Origin: Entonaema liquescens
Lineage: Eukaryota > Ascomycota > Sordariomycetes > Xylariales > Xylariaceae
Direction: 5' to 3'
Assembly: GCA_902805475.1 (NCBI GenBank)
Contig: CADCSX010000008.1
Span: 2,152,001-2,216,000, forward strand
DNA: 64,000 nt
Shown here: positions 44,174 through 57,519 of the stretch, piece by piece
Numbering within the stretch: position 1 is the stretch's first letter
How the letters are laid out: each line of letters opens with the position of its first letter
Notes under the pieces: model-generated
The model's input: only the letters and a program-made list of their open reading frames with translations
What the model was told of the DNA's origin: nothing
The model's database searches: none
Made by a program: the position numbers and the translations under genes

Positions 44174-45716
44174 CTTGTGAGGGTTCATTGGATGAAGTCG
44201 TCACAAGATTCAGATAGATTTCTGTCTCAACCTGGAATAAGGACCGTCAGTTAATACCAAAGTTAAGCTAAGCATGACAGCTAAACTGAGCGAATCGAAA
44301 AGTATCTCCTTGCGATGTCTTGATGGGTTGTGATGTCAAAACCACAAGGAATTTCAGGTGATTGGTTGCATCGCTATTTGATGCGAAAGGAAGAAGATGA
44401 AAGAGAAGCATCGAAATCTCCAGAGCCAGGCGCGCAGAAATAACAAAAAAAAGGGGAAGGGATATGTGCCCGTGGAACACGATACAAACTTCTCAACTTG
44501 CAAGTGGAAAGGGGACAAACGCTTGATGACTCATCAGGCGACAACACGACAACACAGATCCAGTGCGTTCGGCGAGGCGATAAGGAGAAAAGACTGCGAC
44601 AGCGCCACTGATATTCCATTGGAAGAATATAGATGAATAGAGACGACAGAAGAATGGAATGATGATGAACAATAAAATGGATGAACTTACTACTAACGAG
44701 GCTTCTCGAGGTGCAGTCGACAACAAAATGGATGTGGTATGAAGAACTGCTTTGTTTAGCAGGGTTAGTATTAACTTGCTATGAGGGGATGATAGGTTAT
44801 CAGGGCGGCACAAGATGTCAATATTCATCGAACCGAAGTTGGGAATAATGCATCTAGTGTTCCGCGTATCGCGAAAACACTTCAGACAGCAGATGGAATA
44901 TTGCGACGATAAGGACTTGAGAACAAGGACCATGGACTTACAAATCGGAGATGTGATGATGTGATGATATGATGATATGATGGGCGAAGGTTAATGTTCA
45001 AAAGTTGTTGCTGAAAACGAAGCGACGTTAGTTGGGAAAGGGTGGGGCGGAATGAAGAAAGACGACGAGGTATGGGATGTGCAAGTTGACAGTGAATCAA
45101 TTCAGGATGGAGGAGGGGCACACTTACTATGAGACTTGGAGCTTTGGCCAATACTCAAGTCGGGTTGCAGCAACGAGGCTCGAGAACTCGTGTGCTTAGG
45201 TTCAAATGTTAAGAAGAGCGCGTCTCGCGTTGATACCAAGGTACCAATCTTTCCGGCTTGTCAAGATATTGTTCCAACTGTGCAACGAGATGTTAAATGC
45301 TGGATTCCAACAACTGCATTCGAGTTGTCTCCCCGGTGATATTTTCCTTGCACCAAAGCCGCATTGCTCAGCGGTAGATATGCTACGTAGGAGAGAAACA
45401 ATATAAGAACTTACCTGATGATTCCAATTGCCAGTGGGCTAGAGTTGGAACGAGAGTTGTAAACGAGAATTGCGGAGAGAGATGTAGATGATAGATGTAG
45501 ATGAGAGATGTGAAAAGGAGTTGTACAGAGAGCTGTGTAGGTGTCCAAGTAGAGAGTGATGTTGATTTGAGAACAGGTCCAAGTACGACTGTGGAAGAAA
45601 GAAAGTGATTGATTGATTTGATGTGAAGTGATGAAGGAGTGGAGTGGAGGAGAAGGGTTAGAGAAGGCGAATTTAAATAGTGTGCGCCGGCAATGTTGGA
45701 TATCTACTAGAATCAA
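44174..45716 (-). other. Long leader/promoter of the RRM gene with extra splice donors
   Basis: On the gene strand, consensus GTAAGT donors occur at about 45414, 45127, 44940 and 44692, each followed by AT- or pyrimidine-rich sequence. A GAT/GATGAT repeat lies at 44954-44984. No conserved coding frame bridges them. The simplest reading is a 5' UTR with one or more introns or alternative first exons. Confidence 0.45.
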
Positions 45717-48700
45717 AAAAAAACTAGTGGATACTTGATAGATACATGAAGGTACTCCTCAACAACAAGTGAATTCTAGATATCAGCTGAGGCATGTACA
45801 AGAATTGTGGCCCCAAAATATTCACCCAAGGAAGGAGCAATAGTACTATGTGTATCACTTTAAGGGGTAAAAGGGGAGGGGACCACCTGTAACTGCCCAC
45901 CCGGGAATTGTACTCAGATACTATACCCATACATGCTCATACATCTAGGTACCATATATATATATATACCCTATGATGGGTACATGCTGTAGATACTTTA
46001 TGTATAAGGCAATCAGCTGTCGAAATTCGGTTGAACCACCTTTAAGGTAGGCCCAAGTTTGGTTGAACCGGATCTAGTATACGATCTGTATGCACCTGCT
46101 ATCTCGAAACCGAAATCCAAACATTCGACAGCCTATCAAAAGCCAGTTGACTCATCTGGACAGTCATATTCTGGGAGGACCTTGCGAGGCAGTTTCCAAA
46201 ATTCACTGTTTTAGGTTTTTAGTACCATCACTGGATCATTGGATCACTACGTGAATGGTCTGATATGACGATGGAATCTGATTTAAAAGGAGGCCTTCCC
46301 CAAATCAGAGAATCATGTCCCGATTTAGTATATAGATTCGTTTAATTGGTCGAGCCACACGAGATCAGAATGCACTGTCCTGGTATTTCCCGTTTGATAT
46401 TATTCTATTTGGTGTTATTCTATGTGAATTCATATTGATATACCTATTTCCTTGTGTACGGTCATGGAATATTCTTTAGGCCCAATGTATCAACCAATCT
46501 GAGCTAGGCCATTGATAATATTCATTCACTAGATTGTAATTACCAAGCTCACAATCACCGTGACTCATGGTACGGCCCTGGATCCACGGCTCTTTCCTGA
46601 GCAAAAATCACGAGGCCCACTGGTATCATTTCTAATTTGCACCTAGAGGACGGTTGGCCGTCTGCTGTTGATTTATTTTTACCAGCCGTCAAATGTGGGA
46701 ATCCTTTGGAAACTATCTAGGCACTTTGGAGGCAGATCACACAGCTCGGTGAACTGGTGGCTAGGTGCCAGAGAATTTCAGTTAGGTTGGATCAGAGCTT
46801 TTATTTTGTAGGATAATATAACGCAGGTCATATCTGCTCTACACATATTGCCCTCTCCACAAGGATGAATCTTTTTTTCTGATCAAAGGATATTCTTTTC
46901 ACGATCATGTATGGAATTTATTGTTAGTGAGGTGACGAAAGTGAGGAGCATCACGTCCTTGCCTAGCTAGAACAAATACCTCCTAGATTAATTCCGTCGT
47001 TTGTAAATGGGTTTAAGCGTCATCGAAGCTGTATTTTATCTCACATATCCGTAGCTTATGGAGAAATGGAATGTTACGTTAAATAAGCAGGCCACTGTCG
47101 ATAGTTTGAACGTAAACCCCAGATGGCGTGCCTTATACGTCTCAATGGAAGAAGAACGACAACCGACAAGAACATGTAGTATGGTGCTGCATGCTGTGTG
47201 GATCATGAGGGCCCTGCTGCTTACATACACGATGTTTACCTATTCATATGCTGTGCTTGTTAAATATCAACGTCTTACATATTGTCTTAGCATTTCACAG
47301 ATTGTATAGTATCTTGGCATCGAATCTATCAAGAATACATTAGCACGGTGTAGAGCGTGAACGATAATCACGCGGGTAACAAGTACAGATCTTTCGTTGG
47401 CTCGCAGTAATATACGTATCTATTCTCAAGTCCCCCTTTGTTGGGTTATATGTTGGTTCTGACAAGATTCTTACTACAGGAGGACGTGGCTAGACACATG
47501 GGCAGAACGAATATAAAAGCTTAGCCGTTAGACCATTTTTTTGGTTTGGAGCTTCGTTGCCGTGGCTCATATCTAAGGCCTTGCAAGGAATTATTATTGT
47601 CGAATTTAACGCACAGTTTTTGGGTGCGTGGATGTATATGATTGTAGCAGACGGAAATATCGTTAAATTCTAAGCGGCTGCATGATAGACTGGACTGAAT
47701 TAAGAAATAAGCTATCAATACTGAACCAAATATCCACACCCAAGGTCCATTCTACGAACCATCCCCATGAACATAAATCATTTAAGAAGGCTATCAGGAT
47801 TCTAGATAAGACGCTTGAAACAAAGAGCCTTCTCAGTATGTCTTGTCTAACTGAAGGTTTCTATGACTAGGTAGATTTTGGGTTCCTCATGGGACAACAA
47901 AGTTATTTCCATGCTTCTCGCTCTACCTCATAGTAAAGGCAGCAATTTGCAGCATGACGAGTTTTTATCGGAGAGATATAAATATGCAGTGGCATATAAT
48001 GACTAAGGCTAGTAAGGTTCCGTTCTTCCAATAACGGAGCTCGGTCAGGTGGCGGCGCTATTTACGATATTAAACATGCTATGGGGACAATACAATGTTC
48101 GACCATAAATCAACAGGGCAGGGAATTAGCCCGAAAGTAGTAGATCCGGCTGAACACGAATGGTATACGAATTTATAGATATAGAGAAGGGGCCAACGGA
48201 ACTTCCAAAGCAGGAGCTCTCATATCTGATAGGTGATACTTGAAGAGGATCTGCCCCATCTTCCGAGAGATATAAGTTGGCCGTTTTATTCCACCCGGTG
48301 ATTTCTAAACAATAAAGGTATATCATGATATTCCCTGAGAAATTGAACGTTGTAAGGCGTGCTTCCTTTGTGCTAGAGATGAGCACATTTTTTGGGTCGC
48401 GTAAAAGGTCGACAACGCCAAGTACAAACACTCCTAGGACTATCTGGCAATAAGCACAAATCAGTCTGATTCGTGAATATCTTTAAAGATATCCACCATG
48501 ATTATGATGCCTGTGATCATGAACGGTGTATATTTAGAAAATGTAGAGACGGAAAGGCGCTTACATCGTGTATCTTGTTGATGGCGCGTCCCTTATATTG
48601 GCGGCTAATTCCAGTCAGCGTAAGTGATTCCGGGAAATTGACACATCTTTTTCTATTTAAGCGAGCAAGACCTTAGCATTCAATCAATATCCCCGCAATC

Positions 48701-49145
48701 CATAGTCAGCCTTGGGTGACATGTATCTATGCCACGTTTTGCTGCAGGGAATATATGCTAGTTCCACGAGATCTGCCGGTGTATTGAGGCTTACTGGCTG
48801 GTCCAAGTGCAATATAGGAGAGCCGTACTATACTGGCCGCTTCTAGAGAAATTAGAATATATGGAACCATATCCTGGGGCCGTAAACCGCTCCTTTGCCC
48901 CATTCACGGCTCCGGCCCGAGGAATTTGCCTTCAACTTGCTCGTATTCGATGGCGTGGTCTATAGATACATTGCTGTATATTACCTGCTCATATTTGGCA
49001 TGTAACCTCACGGAAATGAGCCATTTCGTTAGAGAATCTACCTGCTGAGACCCGTTGAAAGATAAATCACTTAAATGGTACCCGCTCCCGCAGTCATGGA
49101 TAGGCCCCAAGGCTCGTATGCAGTCAGGAGACTAAGGATTCTATA
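45717..49145. other. AT-rich gene-poor region
   Basis: 3.4 kb with many stops in all frames, ATATATAT at about 45955-45968, and no transposon ends, long repeats or domains that I can recognise. A possible minus-strand exon at 48126-48443 is listed separately. Confidence 0.5.
48126..48443 (-). CDS. Possible terminal exon of an unrecognised gene
   Basis: A 105-residue open frame preceded on its strand by a good acceptor (ATTGCCAG at 48451-48444). Upstream, a GTAAGC donor at 48564 could end a previous exon reading into it. The residues (IVLGVFVLGVVDLLRDPK, then FNFSGNIMIYLYCLEITGW) match nothing I know. No convincing first exon was found, so this may be a decayed gene or chance. Confidence 0.2.
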   Translation of the reverse strand: MVLGVFVLGVVDLLRDPKNVLISSTKEARLTTFNFSGNIMIYLYCLEITGWNKTANLYLSEDGADPLQVSPIRYESSCFGSSVGPFSISINSYTIRVQPDLLLSG

Positions 49146-51556
49146 ATGTCTTTAGCTTCTGTGTCTCGGTTTGGGTTTCTGGCAACCTTGCTGCTTGCGG
49201 CCGCCGAGCCGTTTGCCCAGGCACGCCGTCGATCGGAGCTCCAGCTGAGGTTCCTCAATGGCTCAACACCGGTAAAGCCATCGTACGATTATGTGATCGT
49301 TGGGGCGGGCACGGCCGGCTTGACGGTGGCAGACCGTTTGACAGCGGACGGGAAAAGTATGTATTGGTGGGTTCTGATATTTAACTATTTACTGATATCT
49401 CGACGTTAGCTACTGTCTTGGTCATCGAGAATGGCAAAATAGGTAAGCTACACAGAAAAAAAGGATTGAAATTTGCATAAAACACTGACATTTGGGCATT
49501 ATAAGTCGACTCCCCTAGGATCAACCAAGTTTTCTCTGGGACTGCCGCCATGGGTCCGACTTGGTCATACCAGATCAATTCGGTTCCTCAAGTCAACTTA
49601 CAGAACCGGAGCACGGCGGTTATAGCTGGTAATCTAGTTGGAGGCAGCTCAGCGATTAACGCAATGATGACCGTTCGAGGAACATCAGAAGATTACGACC
49701 GATGGGGTAGTTTCTTCAGCAATAGTTCTACTTGGTCTTGGGACGGCCTCCTACCTTATCTGAAAAAGTAGTGGTTTCCACGCCCCTCTTGATGATGGTA
49801 ACTAACCTGTCAAGGCCCTTACTTTTGTACCCCCTGACACCGCCGTGGCAAAATCAGTGAATCTCACGTTTGACCCGTCATTCTGGGGCAACAGCTCCGA
49901 TGTATACGTAGGATGGCCATTCTTTCAGTGGCCTGGATTAAGTGAGCACTTTCACCTACCTTGTCCAAGTCTGACCGCTAATAGAGAATTTAGCTACCCA
50001 AATGGAGGCCTTCAATGATATACCTGGTGTTGAGTTTCCTCCTGACAGTGGTGCCGGCAGAGCAGGTGTTTACTGGTTTCCAACTTTCATGGATCCTAAA
50101 AAGGTCCAGAGATCATATGCTAGGACTGGACATTTCGACGGAATCAACAGAACTAATTACGACGTTGTTACCGAGTCGCATGTGACTAAGGTGCTGCTCG
50201 AAGAGGGAACTGCTACGGGGGTTATTTTCCGACAAAAGAATGGAAATGCTACTACCTTTACCACTGTCAAAGCTAACCGTGAAGTTATCCTTTCTGCGGG
50301 CGCCATTCATTCCCCTCAATTACTGCAGCGCAGCGGTATTGGGCCTAAGAAGCTTCTAGACTCGGCCGGCTTAAACACCACTGTTGACCTACCTGGTGTT
50401 GGCCAAAATTTCCAGGACCACCCAATGCTTATCATGAGCATTATTCGTGAGTGACCACCTGAGATTATGTACACAGGAGGAGGGCTAATAGGGAGCTTTC
50501 TAGTCCGGAATTTTACGACCCATCCAAGTCCATTAGATATGTTTGGCGGAAACAAAAACTTCACTGACTGGGCTCTGGAGCTTTGGAGAGCCAACAAGAC
50601 AGGTAAGTGATCAAATACGAGATTTAGAGCATTATGAACCAAGTTTTGACGTACTCTAGGACCATACTCCATGGGCATTGGAAACGCCGCGGCATGGTTG
50701 GGCATGCCAGTAATTTCTCCCGAGAGATTCGAAAGCATAGCATCAAAGCTAGAGAACCAAGACCATGCTGCCCAGCTACCTCCAGACACTGACCCGACTG
50801 TCATTGCCGGTAGGTTAATTGAACTCACTGCTTTAAGGGGCCACACAGGACTGGAATCGTCTAATATTTATGCTTAGGTTACAGCGCACAGATGAAGAAG
50901 ATGGCAGCATCAATCCGCTCTTCTAACACTGCTTTCTAGTAAGTAACTACTGTCGCCTCGAGTTTATAAGTTTTACGGGCGATAATAGTTGCTGACCTTG
51001 CATCGAATAGCAACCACGTCCTAACTGGCGCCGGATCCTCGGGCACACTGGTAGATTTACACCCGCTCAGCCGCGGCACAGTTAACATCAACACGACAGA
51101 CCCATTCAACACCGAGCCCATAGTCGACTACCGGGCTCTCACCAACCCCGTCGACCTCGACATCATGATCGAGATGCTCCGGTTTACCAAGCGGTATTTC
51201 TTCGAGACGCGACTGAAGGAGCTTTCGCCCCGGCAAGTGCAGCCGCCCGGCTACGTCAACGAGCCCGAGGATCTAGCCGGCTTCTTAGCGGAGAATCTCA
51301 GTCCTTCCGAGTTCCATCCCTCGGGAACTTGTGCTATGATGCCGAGGGAGTTGGGAGGTGTGGTTGATGAGAGCTTGAAGGTTTACGGCGTAAAGCGCTT
51401 GAGGGTCGTCGATGCTAGTATCATACCCACGTTGCCTGGAGCGAACACTTGCCAGAGTGTCTATGCTATCGCGGAGAAGGTAAGTAGCTTTCGGTGCACA
51501 CGAAGATCTGTACTAACGCTTTGTAGGCGGTCGATCTCATTAGAGCCGATGAGTAA
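49146..51556 (+). CDS. Secreted GMC oxidoreductase (one apparent frameshift)
   Basis: Ten exons: 49146-49356, 49410-49442, 49506-49767, 49815-49941, 49994-50446, 50504-50602, 50660-50809, 50878-50938, 51011-51479, 51527-51556; about 631 aa. The N-terminus FGFLATLLLAAAEPFAQA is a signal peptide. The FAD-binding fold YDYVIVGAGTAGLTVADRL follows (about 45-65), with ENG ending the second strand. NLVGGSSAINAMMTVRG and LSAGAIHSPQLLQRSGIG are the two GMC signatures; SEFHPSGT carries the catalytic His and PGANTCQSVYAIAEKA closes the protein. Many N-glycosylation sites. It oxidises an alcohol with reduction of oxygen or a quinone; substrate unknown (aryl-alcohol or glucose-type). The exon ending in the A5 run 49763-49767 is one base short: with six A the 47-nt intron joins in frame (YLKK-ALTFVPPD). 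Confidence 0.88.
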
Positions 51557-52353
51557 CTTAGGCAAGCCCGGGATATGAACTTATTCGTGTAGACCATGTA
51601 AACTCCAAGTATTATAAATGAGAAGGTTGAATGATTATAAATACGATGGGATCTTAAAAGCTTGTATTTAGCTATTTTTGCCCTCGCATTCTTGTTTTAA
51701 GACCTCGCTTACCATATGACGTCCCAAATCACCCATGATCAACCGTAAGAACTAGCTTTATAAAACTCGTCCATGGTATGTCTTCCTTTACACTATAATT
51801 ACTAATTGCATTAGGTGCCAGGGGTGTGGTAATGAGCGAATTGGCACATATAGTTTGCTGGACATCGTGTAGGTCGCTGAAGGGTGATGCGGCAGTTGGC
51901 GGGGATGAAGGTCTAGTAAAAGGGGTTGAGTGAGTCGGTCTCTCTCCAATTACCCCCTTCTTTAAGTTAAGACGATTACCTCTATCGCATCCAACACGCT
52001 CTGTTGAAGTCCAGCATACGAGAGGAGCTAGAAAGTAGTGGATACTAAATGAATAACAGACATATAGTAATAAGTAAGGAGACAGAATGACCTTGGACCG
52101 GGTTTCAATTGAACTATGCCAAGGAGACCTACTTTAGTAGCTCACGTCCGTGATACGATGTTACAAATACATACGATCAAGATGATTAGGAGGGCTGAAT
52201 GGAGAAATCTAAACAAGCGACTCGATTTCATTTCCAATTGCCATAATGTTTAATTTTTTTTTATAAAAAAAATTTATGATCGATTATACATCGCCCAAAC
52301 TCATTCAACTATACTGAATTTTGTCGTTAGGTTTTCTACCATTTGGCATATAT
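51557..52353. other. Convergent 3' regions, no gene
   Basis: Between the GMC gene and SOD1, AT-rich with T and A runs near 52253-52274. No coding signal. Confidence 0.55.
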
Positions 52354-53379
52354 TTAGTTGGAGATGCCAATGACACCTAATGAAGGTTGGGTTAGTCACA
52401 GTTCTACTGGTGAGAGGTGATATATATATTTAGGTAATATTTAGGTAACTTACCGCAAGCGGGTCGGGGACCGGCGTTACCAGTCTTGAGGGACTCCTCG
52501 TTACCTCCCTTGCCGAGATCATCAGTGCCGGCGTGGAACACGACAGTTCGCTTTACCCTGAATTAGCATATATAATAATATAACTAGCAATGTTATTATA
52601 TTCCACTTACGCCGATGATGCTCTCAGGACCGATCAGCTTAACAAGCGAGTCCTGGATAGAACCCTTGGCATTGCCTTGAGCATCGGTAACAACGTTGCC
52701 CAAGTCACCAACATGGCGGGTCTCGTCAGTTCGGTCACCGTGAGTCTTGTTGTGAGGGTTGACTGAATTGAAATTTAGTTTTGGTTTCTTTTCCAGTTTT
52801 ACAAAGACCCCTCTGTCCCCCTAGGAAAGAAGTATTACGTACAGTGAGGGCCGGCAGACGTGCAACCGTTGGTGTTGTCACCGAATGTGTGGATGTGAAA
52901 GCCACGCTTGGCGTTGGGGTCGTGGCCGGTAACGTCCCATGAGATGGTAGTAGGGGAAGACTCGGAGGCCTGTTCGAAGGTAACGGTTCCAGTGACCTTG
53001 GAGTCACCACGGACGACAGCGACTAGATTTTGTAGACTCTTGTCAGCAATGACTCGGACGGTTGTTATAGGGCTAAACTTAAAAAAAAAAAAAAAAAAAA
53101 GACAAGGCGGTAGGGGGTTCCTCTAGGGATTTCGTATGATCCCAATGGTTCGGTTTGGCCTTTGACCTTTGACCTTTGGCCTAACAGGTTAACAGGTTGC
53201 TTTCCCTTGCCCATTGTGTCCAACAAGGTGTCCATTCATCGCAGTCTTGGTGTACGGCAGGGACTACTAGTTGACGAAATGCGCGCAATTGTGCTCATGC
53301 AGCCATCCTGAATCCGGAAATGATGGAATTGACGGTAGTTTAAATAACGGAGACTATTCCACGTACCGGCTTTGACCAT
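52354..53379 (-). CDS. SOD1: Cu/Zn superoxide dismutase
   Basis: Five exons: 53379-53367, 53022-52843, 52762-52611, 52550-52454 and 52376-52354, giving exactly 154 aa, the usual fungal length. It converts superoxide to peroxide and oxygen in cytosol and mitochondrial intermembrane space. Metal ligands are visible in GFHIHTFGD, in GPHFNPHNKTHG (split by an intron) and in HVGDLGN; the second disulfide cysteine is near the end (RPACGVIGISN). The first exon is only 13 nt (MVKA plus one base) and its intron is 344 nt with a 20-A run. In the fourth exon, an AAAG acceptor (ending at 52551) is used instead of the nearer TTCAG, because only this keeps the GRTVVFHAGTDDLG frame. Confidence 0.97.
53081..53100. 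repeat. 20-nt poly-A tract in SOD1 intron 1
   Basis: Twenty consecutive A on the plus strand (T on the gene strand, upstream of the intron acceptor). Its exact length is likely unreliable in any assembly. Confidence 0.9.
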
Positions 53380-56300
53380 TTTGACTACTTTTGTTTTGTT
53401 TTTCGGTGTTTAAGGCTGGATTTTCAATACAATTGTTGATCTAAGTAGTAGGATAATTTGTTAATTTTTAGGAGGAGGGGAAAAGAAGAGGGGAACTTCT
53501 CACGGGTTTAATTTGTACTGAAGGGAAGAGGGGATCTCGGAAAGACACTCCTGAGCCGGTTACCTTCCTTTGGCTTTCCACGCACCACTTTCCCTACTTA
53601 CAAATATAGGTACATAGGTGAGTACATACATACATCCATTACCTAAGGTACTAATTAGAAGAATAAGACCTTACATAAACAGTTTCACTAGGGAAAAAGA
53701 ACTTTATCGTTTCTCTATTCAAGTACCTAGCACCAAAGCACGCTATCCCGAGAGCTCCCCTCGTAAATGAGGTACCTTTCTTACTGTTAAGGTGGGGGGA
53801 GTTTATAAGGACTGCCCCGCTTCGCGTCATTGGTGTCATTGGTGTCATTGGCGTCATATTTTGCTGTGTGATGCTTACAAATGATATCATTTTCTCGTCA
53901 AAGAGAAGCTCGGTCCTTACCACTAGATTCGGACTTTATGAAACTCGTCGCACTACAGCTGCAGAGCGAAGACGGAACTGGGTCTCATTGGCTATACGTG
54001 TTGGAGCATTTTCTATATGCAGACAGCCTTCGTCCGAATATCCCGTGGAGTTAGTCTAAGAGGGAATATAGTAGCGAGTCGACGACATCAAATTTGAATC
54101 TCTAGCGCTCGGCGCGAAATATTCGAGGATACGATTTGCAACCGCGTTGTGAACTAAGTGCCGAATTGCGACGACGCCGAATCTCGGAGTTGCCGTTATT
54201 GTGGTTCTATTCTTCCGTATCTCGACTCACCTCGTCTCCTTTGAGCAGCATGACCATGATTTATCGGTGCCCTTAGAAGTGAGATCAATCCGGTGGCTTC
54301 ATTACAAGTAGTCGATATAGAAGGTTTAATGTGCATTGTATTAGGTTAATGCATAATGTGAGTGGGATATGATTTAGCTATCTGCAAGGGAAGCGAGAGC
54401 ACTTTTAAGTACGTGTAAGGTTTATACCTCTCAAAAGTTGGTTGAAATATTGTTTCCAATGTGAACGCCAAATTTCATCCAGCCATATTCTCTTCTGGTA
54501 TATTCATAGGGTAAGCTACGTTGACTCTTAGCATTTGGTTTACACATTAAAATATTAAAAGCGTTTTGATATCCTGCGACAAGATGGAAGGGGAAGGACA
54601 GAAGGCATTTGCTAGAAATTGCTTGTGTTACTAGGTGTATAGACAAGCAAGGTTGACGCTGATATATCCATATAGCCTGGTTCGCATCACGTCAAAAATT
54701 GTGAAGTTACAACTTATATTCGAAGATGCCGCGTAATGAGGTTAAGATTAGCCTAGAAAAACGCCAGACCGAAGCCATCTTAAAAAAAATTTGTTGTCTG
54801 AAAACTGCCTCGCTGCGGCTCGGGCTTGCGTTGCTAATACTACACATGTGATATCATCATGAAAGGCGAAGGCTAAGGACAGTTTCACATGGATATATGA
54901 TTAACGTTTAATTGGAATATGGAATTCCTCGGTATGTAGTAGTTACACTTGTATACGGCGTTCTAGACTCTTGGGAATAACCCCCAGCTTTTCTATCTAT
55001 GTAGGTAAGGTACGTAAGGTAAGCAGCTTATGTCGCGTGGTATTAGACGAAGGATGTGAAGCTGGGGCGATTAGCGGCTTCGGGGTCCTGACGATGACGA
55101 CATGTTCTGGTTGTTCTCTGCGGTGCAACACCGCGGCTGTAATGCACTCCGGGGGCAAAGCTTATATACAAATATATTCCTTCGAGACTGATGGTAACGT
55201 TGATATTACATGTGCTTAGGATACCTAGTTTTCTATTCCGTAGTAGGTTTGAAGAACAAGAAAGTTAAGATCAACCTTCCAACTTTAACTTAAAGGGGTT
55301 TAAGAAATAATGTGGGCTACTACTCGGACACTGGTTAACTCTGGTTGGCTGGAGAACCCAAATTGTCAGAAGCTGGATAAATTTAGATCACCGGTTTCAG
55401 CCCTATGACCAAATATTGCGGTTCTGACAGTTGGTTATACAGTTATACAGTTATACAGTTATACAGTTATACGTGGAATAGACGTTTTCATTTCGTATGA
55501 TTACCTACATATAAACTCCACACGTAGTGGAGGCGATTATTATCTTCTATCCTTCGGTGGTTTGTAGAAAAGTTGAAAGAGGAGCTTGGCAGCGGACGGA
55601 TGCGATATGGCAAGGCAAGGAAGACGTGGCAGCGTACCACTGGGAGTGCTGCGCATTATAACTAACTGCATAGTACCAAGCCGGTTCGAATGTCGCAATG
55701 GTACGTTTGACCTCAACGTAATCCGTACATAGTAAGTAGTGTGCGAAGAAGAATGACCCCTAGTTGACTGCGTGTTTCGCGTTTTCTTCGACGAGGCGAC
55801 TCATGAATCTGACTTAATACAAAATCACTAATTAGCTAGTGATAGTAAATAGTTATCTCTGGATAATGACCCATGATTCACCTCACGGGAGACAGGTCTC
55901 ACATCATTGACCGACTCTTCGGAATTAGTTAAATGCTCCTATAGTTGATAGACGCAAGTAGTAGGTAAGTAGTACACAATTCGCTAAAGCAACGCGACTA
56001 TTAAGGTTATTAAGGTAACATAACATAATTAGTTATACGGAGTAAATATTCGCAAGTTATAGAAACTATGGACATGCCCAGCGAATTTGGGGACGAAGCG
56101 AAGCGAAGATCCTACCCTCTAGTTTATATTATTTTAATGATTGGTTATTTTGCCGAGACGCCAATTGTTGACATCTGAACTAACACAGTGCTACGCTCGT
56201 GTCTTTTAAAGCATGTACTTATCATAAGTGATATATTGCACGTGGATAGATCGTGGGGATTCTAATTAGCGTCAAGTCAACTATGTATAGTTCTACTTCT

Positions 56301-57519
56301 TAGCTTTTCAAGTTAAATGCAAGTAGATCAGTTGCAATTATAGGAATGGTTAGTAGATCTATATCAGATTAGTAAACTCGATGGAAATCTTTTTGGAATA
56401 AATGAGTTCAAGTAGCATACATGCTTTCTAAAGATCAAAGTCCTGAAGGATCGGGTATCCGAGAAAGGAACACACTGTGACAGGGTATATGAAAAGTACT
56501 CCTACATACCTAATACCTAATATGGTCTATTTATCGGCTAATAGATAGGTATCTCATATGGGCTCCATGACGTGTTTTCAAAAGAATAGGTAACGTCTCG
56601 AGTCTTTCTTTGATTAGTGGATCTAAAATATAATATTCGTGGAATAAATTGAAAATTCAGAACAATGGAAATTCCATATTTTCTTGGTGGTGGTGGTGTT
56701 GCATAGCCCTAGTAAAAGCCTCGATATTCAGATGTACAATTGTGGCTTGGCTGTTATTGGGAGGGGACCGCTTTAATAGAGGTTGCCGTAGATTTTCACG
56801 GGTCCACCACCGGACCACGCTCTTACCGACCCTTAGAAAGAGAGAGAGCGAACAGCTGGAGAACGGTCCCCATTTACCTTCAATTCAGCCCAGCCCACCC
56901 TCAGGTAACCCCAAATATTCTTCCATCAAACATCTATTCATTCCCTACATTCGCGCACAGAATGGTTATGGTCATGGTCGTCTTGACTGACTTTTGGCTT
57001 TGCAAACCCTTTCTAGTCACTACGACTTTTGCATTAGCCTGATAGCCTGTATCATTACAGTAGCATTTCTTATATCCCATCACCGGCTGCTAACGGGCTT
57101 TATCATTTGACTCCGGGCTTCTATTACGTTACGCCTTAATCCTACATCGTAAAGGTTTTACGACATCAACGGCTTTGACGATTAAACTTTCCGACCTTTT
57201 TCAATCTACTATTTTATAACCGATTTACCAGATTAACCCAGGCGATTGTCGCACTTTATTTTAGTAAAAAAACGCTTGTGCCGAATACTTTCCCGCCCGC
57301 ATCGTCTAGTGTCTTTTAAATTCCCCGAAGACGAACTTTATCGTGAGCTTCCTCGAGATTGGGGCCTATGAGAATGCGAATTGTCGAATTTTAGACAATA
57401 GAGTTTTATTTTACCGACGCCCATCCATGCGACAACATTGCATTAGTCCATTCATTAATACCCAATATCCTCACTGTGCGGTCGGCCGTTGCGCAACAAC
57501 CTAGTTGCCGCAACTCAAT
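53380..57519. other. Gene-poor 4.1-kb region
   Basis: The left end is the SOD1 promoter. The rest is AT-rich with short direct repeats (TCATTGGTG at 53827-53858, GTTATACA at 55434-55472), a TACCTAAGGTA palindrome at 53640-53650 and no frame with a domain. ORFs at 56649-57042 are low-complexity. The final 300 bases are the ROM2 leader. Confidence 0.5.
55434..55472. repeat. Tandem 8-nt repeat (GTTATACA), five copies
   Basis: Nearly five perfect GTTATACA units in a row. Confidence 0.9.

Noticed and set aside
45717..49145. Transposon relic
   Set aside because: No terminal repeats, target-site duplication, transposase or reverse transcriptase motifs could be found by eye; simple AT-rich intergenic DNA explains it as well.
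55681..55705. B-box-like GGTTCGAAT word as a tRNA
   Set aside because: No matching acceptor or D arm within tRNA distance and no T-run terminator.
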